From positions 1 to 64,000 of the forward strand of contig CAKRSS010000004.1 in NCBI GenBank assembly GCA_934401725.1: a stretch of 64,000 nucleotides of DNA, read 5' to 3'. Position 1 is the first letter of the stretch. Each line of letters starts with the position of its first letter. A model generated the notes under the pieces. The model did no database searches and was not told the origin of the DNA. It saw only the letters and a program-made list of their open reading frames with translations. The stretch comes from an uncultured Eubacteriales bacterium. GTDB lineage: Bacteria; Bacillota; Clostridia; Oscillospirales; CAG-272. The translations under genes were made by a program, and so were the position numbers. Positions 41,041-49,301 of this stretch are shown here, piece by piece.

Positions 41041-41667
41041 ATGGAATTTAAAGTTTATCAGAAGGAGCTTGAGCTTCAGTCCAGAGGCTGGATACCTACT
41101 TTTCACGATATTTCGCGCGAGGTCATGGAGATAGTAAAAATGTCCGGCGTCAAAAACGGTACCGTGGCCATCGCCTCACACCACACTACCTGCTCCGTCA
41201 TGGTACAGGAGTGCTCGCACGACATTGACTCGTTCGATCTCGAGTATCTTCAGCACGACCTGCTCGACATCATGCGCAAGCTGGTCCCCGATTTTCGCGA
41301 GGAGCACCAGTATCGGCACCCCGGCCCTATTCACGCGCAGTTCGGCAGATACGTCGGCGAGCCCGGCGACTTCACCAGCATGAACACGGATGGACACCTG
41401 CGCTCGGTCTTTTTCGGCCGCAGCGAGACCATGACCATCAAGGACGGTGTTCTTGACGGCGGCGAGTTTGCCCACATCTACTTTATCGACTGGGATCAGG
41501 TCCGCGCGCGCCACAGACAGGTCAACGTTACCGTCATGGGCACCACGGAGGACGTCGGGGACCGCAAGTGGAAGAACGGCGAGACCATCAACACGCTCCA
41601 CAAGTTTACCGAAGAGGAAAAGGCTGAGGATCTGCACTACACATATCAGCTCGACGACAGGATCTGA
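41041..41667 (+). CDS. YjbQ/UPF0047 family protein (extended form)
   Basis: A 208-residue protein of the YjbQ family, whose members have weak thiamine-phosphate synthase activity and an unsettled true function. Conserved features are SHHTTCSVMVQE near residue 42, DGHLRSVFFGRSETMTIKDG around 118 and the FIDWD segment near the end of the core. It is longer than the usual ~135 residues, with an insertion (about 75-115: FREEHQYRHPGPIHAQFGRY) and a ~35-residue acidic tail. It sits inside a sugar operon (kinase, isomerase, SIS, TIM-like), so a role in that pathway is likely. AAGGAG lies upstream. Confidence 0.85.
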   Translation: MEFKVYQKELELQSRGWIPTFHDISREVMEIVKMSGVKNGTVAIASHHTTCSVMVQECSHDIDSFDLEYLQHDLLDIMRKLVPDFREEHQYRHPGPIHAQFGRYVGEPGDFTSMNTDGHLRSVFFGRSETMTIKDGVLDGGEFAHIYFIDWDQVRARHRQVNVTVMGTTEDVGDRKWKNGETINTLHKFTEEEKAEDLHYTYQLDDRI

Positions 41668-41669
41668 GT

Positions 41670-42269
41670 ATGAACACCAAAGCATTTGACGCGGCGCGTC
41701 ACTCAATAGAAAAGGAAGCGCAGACGGTGCGCTCGGTGCTTGACGGCCTTGACGAGGCGGAGTTCGGCCGGGCGGTCGACATGCTCGCCGCGGCTCCGCG
41801 CATTATGACGGGCGGCTGCGGCAACTCGGGCATTGCGGCCAAGAAGTTCGCGCATTGCCTGTGCTGTATAAACAAGAGCGGTATGTTTATGCCGTCCGGA
41901 GAGGCAGTGCACGGCGGAATGGGGTTCATCCAGCAGGGCGACGTGCTTGTGCTTGTCACGCGCGGCGGTAAAACGGGCGAGCTTATACCCATGGCGGACA
42001 TCGCACGGAAAAGGGGGGCGGGACTCATCGTCCTGACCGAGAACGGCAACTCGCCGCTGGCACATGCCGCCGACGTGACGCTGCTCATACACGACATCGA
42101 GGAGAGTGACCCGACAGGACTCATGGCAACATCCAGTTTTGTCGCGCCGGTGGCAATATTCGACGCGCTGCTGTCGGCGCTGATAGTGGAGACCGGCTTT
42201 GTCGGCGGACAGTTCGGACTTATTCATCCGGGCGGCGCCGTCGGTGAGCGGCTCAACTGCCATCAATGA
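41670..42269 (+). CDS. SIS-domain sugar-phosphate isomerase
   Basis: A 199-residue single SIS-domain protein like GutQ/KpsF without CBS domains. It has the sugar-phosphate loop TGGCGNSGIAAKKFAH, GEAVHGGMGFIQQGDVLVLVTRGGKTGEL and a C-terminal FGLIHPGGAVGERL similar to arabinose-5-phosphate isomerase. The start is 2 nt after the YjbQ stop, so the genes are coupled. It probably interconverts aldose and ketose phosphates in the local pathway; 3-hexulose-6-phosphate isomerase and D-arabinose-5-phosphate isomerase are alternatives. Confidence 0.87.
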   Translation: MNTKAFDAARHSIEKEAQTVRSVLDGLDEAEFGRAVDMLAAAPRIMTGGCGNSGIAAKKFAHCLCCINKSGMFMPSGEAVHGGMGFIQQGDVLVLVTRGGKTGELIPMADIARKRGAGLIVLTENGNSPLAHAADVTLLIHDIEESDPTGLMATSSFVAPVAIFDALLSALIVETGFVGGQFGLIHPGGAVGERLNCHQ

Positions 42270-42298
42270 TATTTAACTAATCCGGAACGGTATCACAA

Positions 42299-43000
42299 AT
42301 GTATAAAAGCTACAAAATTTCAAGACCTTTTTTTGAATTCGGGCCCAAGGCGTATATGTACGGCGAGGAGCTGCTGAAGCTGGCGCAGGCTATCGACCGC
42401 ATAGCGCAGAAGTATGATATGGATGTCGTGCTTGACCCGCAGACCACCGACCTGCGCTATATCGCCGGGAACACATCGGAGCGCATACATGTCTACGCTC
42501 AGCATATGGACAGCATTCCTGTGGGCCGCGGAATGGGAAGCGTGCTAGCTGAGGCGGTCAGAGCGACCGGGGCAGTCGGCGTAATGCTCAACCACGCCGA
42601 GCACAAGCTGACGCTCGACGAGATAGCCGCTGCCATACGCCGTGCCGACGAAGTCGGCCTTGCCACGATGGTCTGCGCCGACGGCGAGGACGAGATCAGT
42701 GCCGTCGCGGCACTTGCGCCGAACATTATCGTCGCCGAGCCGAGCGAGCTTATCGGCACGGGCATTGCGGTCGGACACGAGTATGTCAGCGCCTGCCTGC
42801 AAATGGTCAGGTCGATAAACCCTGAGATAATAGTGCTGCCATCGGCCGGTATCAGCTGCGGCGAGGACTGCTACAACATTATCAGGGCCGGAGCCGACGC
42901 CTCGGGTTCGAGCAGCGGTATCTGTTGCGCCTCCGACCGTGAGGCAATGGCGGAGGAGATGATAGCCGCAGTTCGCCGAGCATGGAATGAGACACATTGA
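42299..43000 (+). CDS. Triose-phosphate isomerase-like enzyme (divergent)
   Basis: A 233-residue TIM-barrel protein with the catalytic pattern of triose-phosphate isomerase: His in LNHAEHK (about 99), Glu in VAEPSELIGTG (about 149) and the phosphate-binding GADASGSSSGI near 205. The lysine at the N-terminus (NxK in true TpiA) is not in its usual context, and the length is short of the normal ~250. In erythritol and related pathways such TpiA paralogues isomerise erythrulose phosphates (family precedent). Its place at the end of the kinase/isomerase operon suggests a similar dedicated role. Confidence 0.82.
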   Translation: MYKSYKISRPFFEFGPKAYMYGEELLKLAQAIDRIAQKYDMDVVLDPQTTDLRYIAGNTSERIHVYAQHMDSIPVGRGMGSVLAEAVRATGAVGVMLNHAEHKLTLDEIAAAIRRADEVGLATMVCADGEDEISAVAALAPNIIVAEPSELIGTGIAVGHEYVSACLQMVRSINPEIIVLPSAGISCGEDCYNIIRAGADASGSSSGICCASDREAMAEEMIAAVRRAWNETH

Positions 43001-43027
43001 TCAATGGTCAGTGCCCGACGCGCTTGT

Positions 43028-43193
43028 AAGGCATCACCGCGCAATGCCCGGGTGGCACACTTGTTTGCATCTTTTCCGTCATATTTCACAAAAATCCTTG
43101 TCTGCAGCTCCACTACAGCCTGCGAATTTTTGTTTCATCTGACGAAAAATCTGACTGCGCAATTGCACCATCGGCATTACGCGGCGAAGCCTT
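43028..43193. mobile_element. MITE-like element with AAGGCATCACC terminal inverted repeats
   Basis: About 166 bp with imperfect terminal inverted repeats: AAGGCATCACCGCGCAAT at the left (43028) and, inverted, a match ending in CCTT at 43193. The interior encodes nothing convincing. It is the longest member of a family also found at 8921, 33870 and 61631, and lies between the TIM-like gene and the solute-binding gene. A TA/TTA flank at both ends may be target duplication. Confidence 0.75.
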
Positions 43194-43282
43194 AAGTGCG
43201 TGTCGTTGGTTCTGCAAATAAAAAATAAGGGGGTCCGCATAGCGGGGCTGTGCTGACGCCCGTAGAGGAAAGGAAGAGCATA

Positions 43283-44797
43283 ATGAAAAAACACACGTCA
43301 AGGAGTGTTGCGGCAATTATTTTATTGCTGGCACTGCTGGTCGGCCTTGTTGTCGGTTGCAACAACTCCGGAGACCCGCAGGACAGCACCGTAACAACGA
43401 CGGCGCAACCGTCCGGCGATTCGTCGTCGCCGCAGGATACCACCGCTCCAGAGCTCGATGAATACGGTCGTCCGGTAATCGATGACGAAATTCCCGAGCT
43501 CAATTACCAAGACCGCACATTTACGATCCACACCCGGGGCAACGTGGAGCAGTATGAATGGAAGGCGGACAGCTATAGCGGCGACCACCTGTCGGACGCC
43601 ATTTACAAGCGCAATCTCGCCGTTGAGGACCGTCTTGGTGTGCGCCTCAACATAATTGCCGAGGGAACATGGGCGGATTACAGTGCGGTGACGCTCCCGA
43701 AAATCAAGGCGAGCATCATGGCGGATAACGGAGAATACGACCTGATAGCAGGCTTTTCAACACCCATAGCCACTCTTGCGACAACGGGTCTGCTCACCAA
43801 CCTCAACAACGTAGAGCAGATCGACTTCGACAAGCCGTGGTGGTCGTCAAACATGAAGGACGAGCTGACGGTCGGAAACGCAAACTATTATGCGGTCGGC
43901 AGTCTGTCGCTGTCTATGATTTACTCCATGCAGTGCATATTCGTCAACACGCCCATACTCGGGGAGGTTGAGAGCGACTACAATATTTATCAGACCGTCA
44001 AAGACGGCAAGTGGACGTGGGAGGAAATGAAGCGAATAGCCGCGAAGGCGTTCAGGGATAACGGCAACGGTGTCCACGATGACGATGACAGATACGGTCT
44101 TGCGTTTACTGATTCTACGAATTCCGTCTACGCATACTTCTACTCGACGTCTCAGAAACTCGTCACGCGAAATGCCGCGGGCGACCTTGAAATGAACATC
44201 AACGCCGAGAAAAACCATGAGATCATAGACAAAATGATTGACATGATGTACAACGCCGAGTATGCGCGCGCACCCGGAGGCAAGGCGCCTGACTTTACGC
44301 AGGGCAACATCCTCTTCCTTGACCACTGGCTGTATTGGGGACAGACGCTGTATAAGGACAATATGGAGGAATACGGAATAGTTCCCATGCCCATGTACGA
44401 CGAGTCACAGGGCAGATATTACACGCCCGTTCAGTCCGGAATGCACATGTACTGCATCCCGACCGACGTCAAGAGTCTTGAGCAGAACGGCTACATCACC
44501 GAAGCACTTGCAGCCGAATCCTACCGCACGCTGATGCCTACCTATTTTGAGATAGTGCTCAAGGTCAAGTATGCAAAGGACGAGCAGACCTCCCAGATGC
44601 TTGACATAATGTACGACACGGTTGTGTTCGACTTCGGTCAGATATTCAACGGCGAAATCGGCGCACTCACAGAACTTAAAAACGTGGTCGTCAGCAGAAA
44701 CAACAATTACATGTCTATAAACAAAGCAACGTCTTCAATCTATGCCAAGAAGCTGAGCCAACTGGTCGAGGGCATACTGAAATACGCTGACAATTAA
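43283..44797 (+). CDS. Extracellular solute-binding lipoprotein (sugar-type, family 1-like)
   Basis: A 504-residue lipoprotein: signal with lipobox LVVGC (Cys ~26), a Ser/Thr-rich linker, then a binding-protein fold of the large carbohydrate type seen in gut Clostridia (NLAVEDRLGVRLNI, DLIAGFSTPIATLATTGLLTNLN, TWEEMKRIAAKAFRDNGNGVHDDDDRYGLAF, GIVPMPMYDESQGRYYTPVQSG). The NGNGVHDDDDRYG segment resembles a calcium loop. AAAGGAAG precedes ATG 43283. No permease or ATPase genes follow, so it is an orphan whose partner proteins are encoded elsewhere, or it acts as a surface binding protein. Confidence 0.88.
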   Translation: MKKHTSRSVAAIILLLALLVGLVVGCNNSGDPQDSTVTTTAQPSGDSSSPQDTTAPELDEYGRPVIDDEIPELNYQDRTFTIHTRGNVEQYEWKADSYSGDHLSDAIYKRNLAVEDRLGVRLNIIAEGTWADYSAVTLPKIKASIMADNGEYDLIAGFSTPIATLATTGLLTNLNNVEQIDFDKPWWSSNMKDELTVGNANYYAVGSLSLSMIYSMQCIFVNTPILGEVESDYNIYQTVKDGKWTWEEMKRIAAKAFRDNGNGVHDDDDRYGLAFTDSTNSVYAYFYSTSQKLVTRNAAGDLEMNINAEKNHEIIDKMIDMMYNAEYARAPGGKAPDFTQGNILFLDHWLYWGQTLYKDNMEEYGIVPMPMYDESQGRYYTPVQSGMHMYCIPTDVKSLEQNGYITEALAAESYRTLMPTYFEIVLKVKYAKDEQTSQMLDIMYDTVVFDFGQIFNGEIGALTELKNVVVSRNNNYMSINKATSSIYAKKLSQLVEGILKYADN

Positions 44798-44824
44798 ATT
44801 TAAAAATAAAAGGAGAGTCCAACC

Positions 44825-45904
44825 ATGAAAAAATGTTTATCCGCGATGCTTGCCTGCTTTATGCTTGTTTGCGTTTTTGCGATGGCTGTTTCGGCTGAGA
44901 GCGATCCCACAAATTACGCTGAATACGGTCAGCAGACGCTTTATGCGCTGAAGAACGGCAATATCCCAAACGTTGATGGAACCATTTCCGACGGCGAGTA
45001 CGAAAATGTTTTCACCTTTGATTCCGGCACTAAGGGAATCAGTTATGGCACAGAGGGCTTTACTGCCTACCCTGAATATGTCAAGTTGTATGTCTCCATG
45101 GATGACACCAACATCTACATAGGCGTTGAGATCAAGGAACCGCATTACGTCTTCAGAGTTCAGGGCGGCGCAAGCGGATCATACATGGCATTGTCGCTGG
45201 GCTTCAATACTGCCCCCGGTTTTTATCACAGCATGGATCGCCAGACACTGACGTTAAATTTGTTTGAGGACGGAAATGCGTTCAAAGCAAACACTGTTAT
45301 GAACTACAAAGCCGACGGCAAGTATGAGTCCAGCTACCACGGCGAGATATTCGATAGCGCTGCCGGCTTCCGCGACAACACAAAGGGTATCACAATGTAC
45401 GAGACCAAACTTATCAAGTCAGAGATGGCTAAGCTCGCAGGCCTTGAGACACTGGGGGACACTATGTATTTCTACTTCCTTACCAAGTCGTTTGACACCA
45501 GCGGAAACGGAGCGGAGATGCGTTATCGCTGCGTGCTCGACGAGGTCAGCAAGGCAGTTATCATGGCAGAGGACGGCTGGTGCGCGAGCTTTGCCCCCCA
45601 CATCCTTAAGTTTGTAAACGAAATTCCAGCAGACACCACGACACCGTCCGAGACCACGACGTCCGAGCCTTCCGTTGAGACCACAACTCCTGTTGAGACC
45701 ACAACCCCCGAGCCTGCAAAGGAAACGACCACCCCTGAGCCTGCCGTGGAGACCACAACACCCGGAGGTGCTGTCACCACTCCCAATGCTGAGAACACTA
45801 CAACATCAGCTCCCGAAAAGAAGGGCTGCGGTTCTGTTGTTGCGCTGGGCATTATCGCCTGCATACTGCCTGCGGCTGTTGTTATTTGCCGTCGCAAGCA
45901 CTGA
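44825..45904 (+). CDS. Surface protein with carbohydrate-binding-like domain, Thr-rich stalk and Cys-containing C-terminal anchor
   Basis: A 359-residue secreted protein. After a signal peptide (about 1-25) comes a beta-rich domain (about 50-265) beginning VDGTISDGEYENVFTF, which resembles family-9-type carbohydrate-binding/DOMON modules. Residues about 272-328 form a Thr/Pro/Glu stalk (ETTTPEPA repeats). The C-terminus is KKGCGSVVALGIIACILPAAVVICRRKH: a GCGS motif, a membrane helix and a basic end, similar to tails seen on other clostridial surface proteins and possibly a sorting signal. It follows the solute-binding gene by 27 nt with AGGAGAG upstream, so both may be displayed together. Confidence 0.8.
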   Translation: MKKCLSAMLACFMLVCVFAMAVSAESDPTNYAEYGQQTLYALKNGNIPNVDGTISDGEYENVFTFDSGTKGISYGTEGFTAYPEYVKLYVSMDDTNIYIGVEIKEPHYVFRVQGGASGSYMALSLGFNTAPGFYHSMDRQTLTLNLFEDGNAFKANTVMNYKADGKYESSYHGEIFDSAAGFRDNTKGITMYETKLIKSEMAKLAGLETLGDTMYFYFLTKSFDTSGNGAEMRYRCVLDEVSKAVIMAEDGWCASFAPHILKFVNEIPADTTTPSETTTSEPSVETTTPVETTTPEPAKETTTPEPAVETTTPGGAVTTPNAENTTTSAPEKKGCGSVVALGIIACILPAAVVICRRKH

Positions 45905-45909
45905 TCTCT

Positions 45910-45945
45910 GTTCCGGGGCGGCCATGTTCGCGGCCGTCCCGGAAC
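45910..45945. terminator. GC-rich stem-loop after the surface protein gene
   Basis: A 14-bp stem GTTCCGGGGCGGCC (45910-45923) with GGCCGTCCCGGAAC (45932-45945), one G-T pair. No U-tract follows, so termination is uncertain; it may trim or stabilise the upstream mRNA. Confidence 0.5.
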
Positions 45946-45962
45946 GCGTTGTATGATAAGCT

Positions 45963-47771
45963 ATGAATGTAAGAAAAATATTTTGCCTGTTGCTTGCGGC
46001 AATGCTGCTGACGCTTGCGTCATGCGGCGATCGCACTCCGGCACCGTCACCCGGCACCTCAGGAGACACTTCGCCCGATAGCTCGTCCGACACGACAAGC
46101 AGCGAGGCGTCCGCCGGTGTGTTTTTCGCTTATGTGCAGAACGGCGTACAGTGCCGGATCGTCTACGAGGACGGACTCAGTGCGTCGGTTTTGTCCACCT
46201 TGGAGCTTGTTTCCGGACGTATAAAGGAGCTGACCGGAGTCACCGTTAAGTCCGTCAACGCACTTCTGCCCGACACGGGTGTGCCCGAAATACTGGTGGG
46301 AGATACGGGGCGTGCCGAGTCCGATGCATTCATCTCGGCGCTTAAATATCGTGATTACGGATTTGAAGTTAGCGATGACTATATTGTTATCGCCGGAAAA
46401 ACGCAGGACGGAACCGTCCGTGCTCTCAATCGGTTTTACGAATTCATAAACGGCAACGAGCCCGACACGCGAGAGGGAGTGGTGGGCGTTCGCGCAGAGC
46501 ACGGCTTTCTACGCACCTCAAACTATGTGACCAAGAAGTTTACGATCGGCGGTGTGGACGTCAGTGAGTTTGAGATTGTTTACAGTAGCTCCTGTGAGGA
46601 AGCGGCGCGCATTCTGTATGAATGTATAGCGGATCTTACGGGCTACATACTCCCGTGCCGTAAAGCATCCTCTTTGGCCGGTGCTGCCACTGCAAAGCAT
46701 GAAATACTCATAGGCAATACCGGGCGTGCGGCGGCCGGGGAGTACTATGACAAAAAGCTGTCGAAACTGCCGTCAAGCCTTGATTACGTAATAACCGTGA
46801 AGGACGGCTGCCTCATTTTTGCCGGTGGCTGTGACAGCGTTGCTGTGGCGGCTGTAAGGGAATTTGCCAGAAAGCAGTCCGAGGACTCTCCGGTTGAGCT
46901 GGAGCTTTCCGGCGAGCTCGTACGTGGAGTAGGGGATCTCTCACAGTACAGCGTTTACCCGAAAACGGAGGGGGCGGATGTACGGCTTATGTCCTCAAAC
47001 GTATATTTCTATAAGTATTCGGACAAGCGGGTCGGTATAATGCTGGACAGCTTTGTTATGTGCTCACCCGATGTTCTGTGCCTCCAGGAAATGAGCGCGC
47101 AGTGGCATCGCGGTCTCGACACCGAGCTGAGTGCGTACGGATATGCGCAGGTCCCCTTTTCGCCCAACCCTGCTCTCGGAAATTTGCCGCCTACCGCAAA
47201 CTACACCCCGATATTTTACAGGCAGTCGATGTTCGACGTCGTGACGTCGGGATATGACCAGTTTGAGTCAGTCAAAGCAAACCCGGACGGAGATAAATCG
47301 AGTTCAAAGTCGTTTACCTGGAGTGTTTTTGAGCGCCGATCCGATGGGTTGAGATTTGCCGTTATCAGCACGCACCTGACGTGGTACGGCGAGCCGATAC
47401 AGGCGGAGAAATACCGCGTGCAGGACGCTAATGAGCTTCTCGAGACGGTCGACATGCTTGAGAGGACATACGGTGTTCCAGTAGCCATTATGGGCGATAT
47501 GAACTCCGGCGTGGGGCAAGATGCCTATAATACCTTGCGTTCGTCGGGCATGGACACGGCAGTCCGGCTTGCACTTAAAACGCAGGACGCAAACTACAAC
47601 ACCTACCACGAGCTGGATGTTTATCCCGCCCAAAACGCTTCCATGATAGACCATGTTTTTGTGACAAAGCAGAACACCACGGTGAATTATTATCAGACTT
47701 TTGTAAATTCCGATGTTATCAGCGGCAGTGACCACACGCCGACAATCGCCGACCTGACCTACAAAAAATAA
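45963..47771 (+). CDS. Lipoprotein with two GH67N-like modules and an endonuclease/exonuclease/phosphatase domain
   Basis: A 602-residue lipoprotein (lipobox TLASC, Cys 20) with a Ser/Thr linker. Two related alpha/beta modules follow: about 60-175 (EILVGDTGR ... DYGFEVSDDYIVIAGKT ... ALNRFYEFI) and about 205-310 (EILIGNTGR ... DYVITVKDGCLIFAGG). They resemble the N-terminal domain of GH67/GH20-type glycosidases. Residues about 340-600 form an EEP-fold phosphohydrolase: LMSSNVYFY, PDVLCLQEM, ISTHLTW, IMGDMNSG, IDHVFV and SDHTPT. Possible substrates are nucleic acids, phospholipids or inositol phosphates. The gene lies about 60 nt after the surface protein gene. Confidence 0.83.
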   Translation: MNVRKIFCLLLAAMLLTLASCGDRTPAPSPGTSGDTSPDSSSDTTSSEASAGVFFAYVQNGVQCRIVYEDGLSASVLSTLELVSGRIKELTGVTVKSVNALLPDTGVPEILVGDTGRAESDAFISALKYRDYGFEVSDDYIVIAGKTQDGTVRALNRFYEFINGNEPDTREGVVGVRAEHGFLRTSNYVTKKFTIGGVDVSEFEIVYSSSCEEAARILYECIADLTGYILPCRKASSLAGAATAKHEILIGNTGRAAAGEYYDKKLSKLPSSLDYVITVKDGCLIFAGGCDSVAVAAVREFARKQSEDSPVELELSGELVRGVGDLSQYSVYPKTEGADVRLMSSNVYFYKYSDKRVGIMLDSFVMCSPDVLCLQEMSAQWHRGLDTELSAYGYAQVPFSPNPALGNLPPTANYTPIFYRQSMFDVVTSGYDQFESVKANPDGDKSSSKSFTWSVFERRSDGLRFAVISTHLTWYGEPIQAEKYRVQDANELLETVDMLERTYGVPVAIMGDMNSGVGQDAYNTLRSSGMDTAVRLALKTQDANYNTYHELDVYPAQNASMIDHVFVTKQNTTVNYYQTFVNSDVISGSDHTPTIADLTYKK

Positions 47772-47831
47772 ACCGAAAGGATCCGGACACGCCGGGATGC
47801 TGCGCATTCCGGCTGACCGTACTGCGGCAAG

Positions 47832-49214
47832 ATGAATTATATCAGAAATTATACCATTGTCATTTCCTCCGGTGCACTGCCGAACGAGCGGCGCGCCGCC
47901 GCATTTATACGCGACAACGTCGCGCTGGTGTGCGGCTGCCGCCTTCCGGTTGTGGAGGACAGCACCCCGCCGTCTGCGTGTGAGATTGCGGTCGGGCGCA
48001 CCAATCGCGAGACGCTTGACGGCATTGATTTCGAACGCGGCAGGGAGCACGTTTGGGAGTACGCGGTGATGATGTGTGCGCGGCGCCTCTATGTCACGGG
48101 ACTCGGCATCCCGCAGACCCCGCCGACGGAATACCGCTCGGCCTATCGCTATACGGATGACGGCGCTATGGCTACCGCTTACGCAGCCTACTATTTTGTT
48201 GAGCGTGTGCTCGGTTACGACTTTATGCGCGCGGCGTACATTACCCCGCCGTATAACCCTGACACCGTGATTCCCGAGAATTATTGCTACATTTACACGC
48301 GTGAGCGGTTGGCTGGCGCCGAGCTTCCGCGCCTTGATGGCGCGGCGATGTACATGTTGCCCGTCACGGACGAGTTGAACTGGAACATAATGTCGGTGAT
48401 TTTCCGCACGTCACAGGGAAAGCTGATTGTGATAGACGGCGGTCACGCTGGGGAGTGCGGGGTGCTCATCCGCACGCTCCGGCAGATTTCGGGACTTGAG
48501 ACGCCGGTGGTCTCGGCGTGGTTCATTACGCACATGCACGTCGACCACTACGGCGTGCTCGACCGACTGGCGTCGACATCTGACGGAAGGGTGCGCGTCG
48601 AGCAGATTTACCATGGCTTTCCTGACCGCGCTTTTTACACTGATGTTACATGCGAGAAGATTCCCGCGGCGGGGGCAGTCTGGGATAACATTACGGGCGC
48701 CGGCCGTACGCTTGGCGCGCGCGTGACAAGACTCCATGAGGATGATCGCGTCTGTGTTGACGGGCTGTGCTTTGAGGTCGTCCACACGGCGGAGTGCGTC
48801 GCGCAAGACATGTTGCCCAAGATGAATATGAATGATTCGAGCATGGTGCTGCGCCTGTGCGTCGACGGACAGAGAATACTGTTCCTGTCCGACAGCGAGT
48901 GGATATGCAGCAACGCGCTTATGGAAAAGCACCGCGGGTCGCTTTCGGCGGATGTCGTCCAGATAGGGCATCACGGCTGCGGAAATGTGTCGGAGAACTG
49001 TTATGAGGCCATCGGTGCACGTCTTGCGCTGCTTCCTGTCGGCAACCGTTTTTATTACAGCGACGGCGGCGAAGGGCTCAACTCCCACAACACCGGCATG
49101 ATACGCACATTGCGGCTCATGGAGCGGCTGAATATCAAAGTCGAACAGGTGCGCGAGAGCGCGTTCTGTTCGCGGTTGCCCGTCGATACAGGATTGCCCC
49201 GGAACAGTCAGTGA
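47832..49214 (+). CDS. Metallo-beta-lactamase-fold hydrolase with GH67N-like N-terminal module
   Basis: A 460-residue protein. Residues about 1-155 resemble the GH67N-like module of the preceding gene (IVISSGALPNERRAAAFIRDNV, CEIAVGRTNRET, YAVMMCARRLYVTGLG). Residues about 175-445 form a metallo-beta-lactamase fold with VIDGGHAGE, the metal motif THMHVDHYG (HxHxDH), LFLSDSEW with a metal Asp, and IGHHGCGNVS. There is no signal peptide, unlike its neighbour. It is similar to ComEC/Rec2-type MBL hydrolases acting on phosphodiesters, but the substrate is unknown. The ribosome site is weak, suggesting coupling to the upstream gene. Confidence 0.8.
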   Translation: MNYIRNYTIVISSGALPNERRAAAFIRDNVALVCGCRLPVVEDSTPPSACEIAVGRTNRETLDGIDFERGREHVWEYAVMMCARRLYVTGLGIPQTPPTEYRSAYRYTDDGAMATAYAAYYFVERVLGYDFMRAAYITPPYNPDTVIPENYCYIYTRERLAGAELPRLDGAAMYMLPVTDELNWNIMSVIFRTSQGKLIVIDGGHAGECGVLIRTLRQISGLETPVVSAWFITHMHVDHYGVLDRLASTSDGRVRVEQIYHGFPDRAFYTDVTCEKIPAAGAVWDNITGAGRTLGARVTRLHEDDRVCVDGLCFEVVHTAECVAQDMLPKMNMNDSSMVLRLCVDGQRILFLSDSEWICSNALMEKHRGSLSADVVQIGHHGCGNVSENCYEAIGARLALLPVGNRFYYSDGGEGLNSHNTGMIRTLRLMERLNIKVEQVRESAFCSRLPVDTGLPRNSQ

Positions 49215-49234
49215 GCCGGGGCGCTCAATTACAC

Positions 49235-49268
49235 AATCGGCACTGAAAATCAAAATTCAGTGCCGATT
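49235..49268. repeat. Perfect 13-bp inverted repeat between convergent genes
   Basis: AATCGGCACTGAA (49235-49247) and TTCAGTGCCGATT (49256-49268) with an 8-nt loop. It lies between two convergent stops, but neither side has a T-tract directly after the stem in the reading direction, so it may be a weak terminator. Confidence 0.6.
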
Positions 49269-49301
49269 TAAAAAACACGTGCCGTAAGGGCAATTTGTTT
49301 T

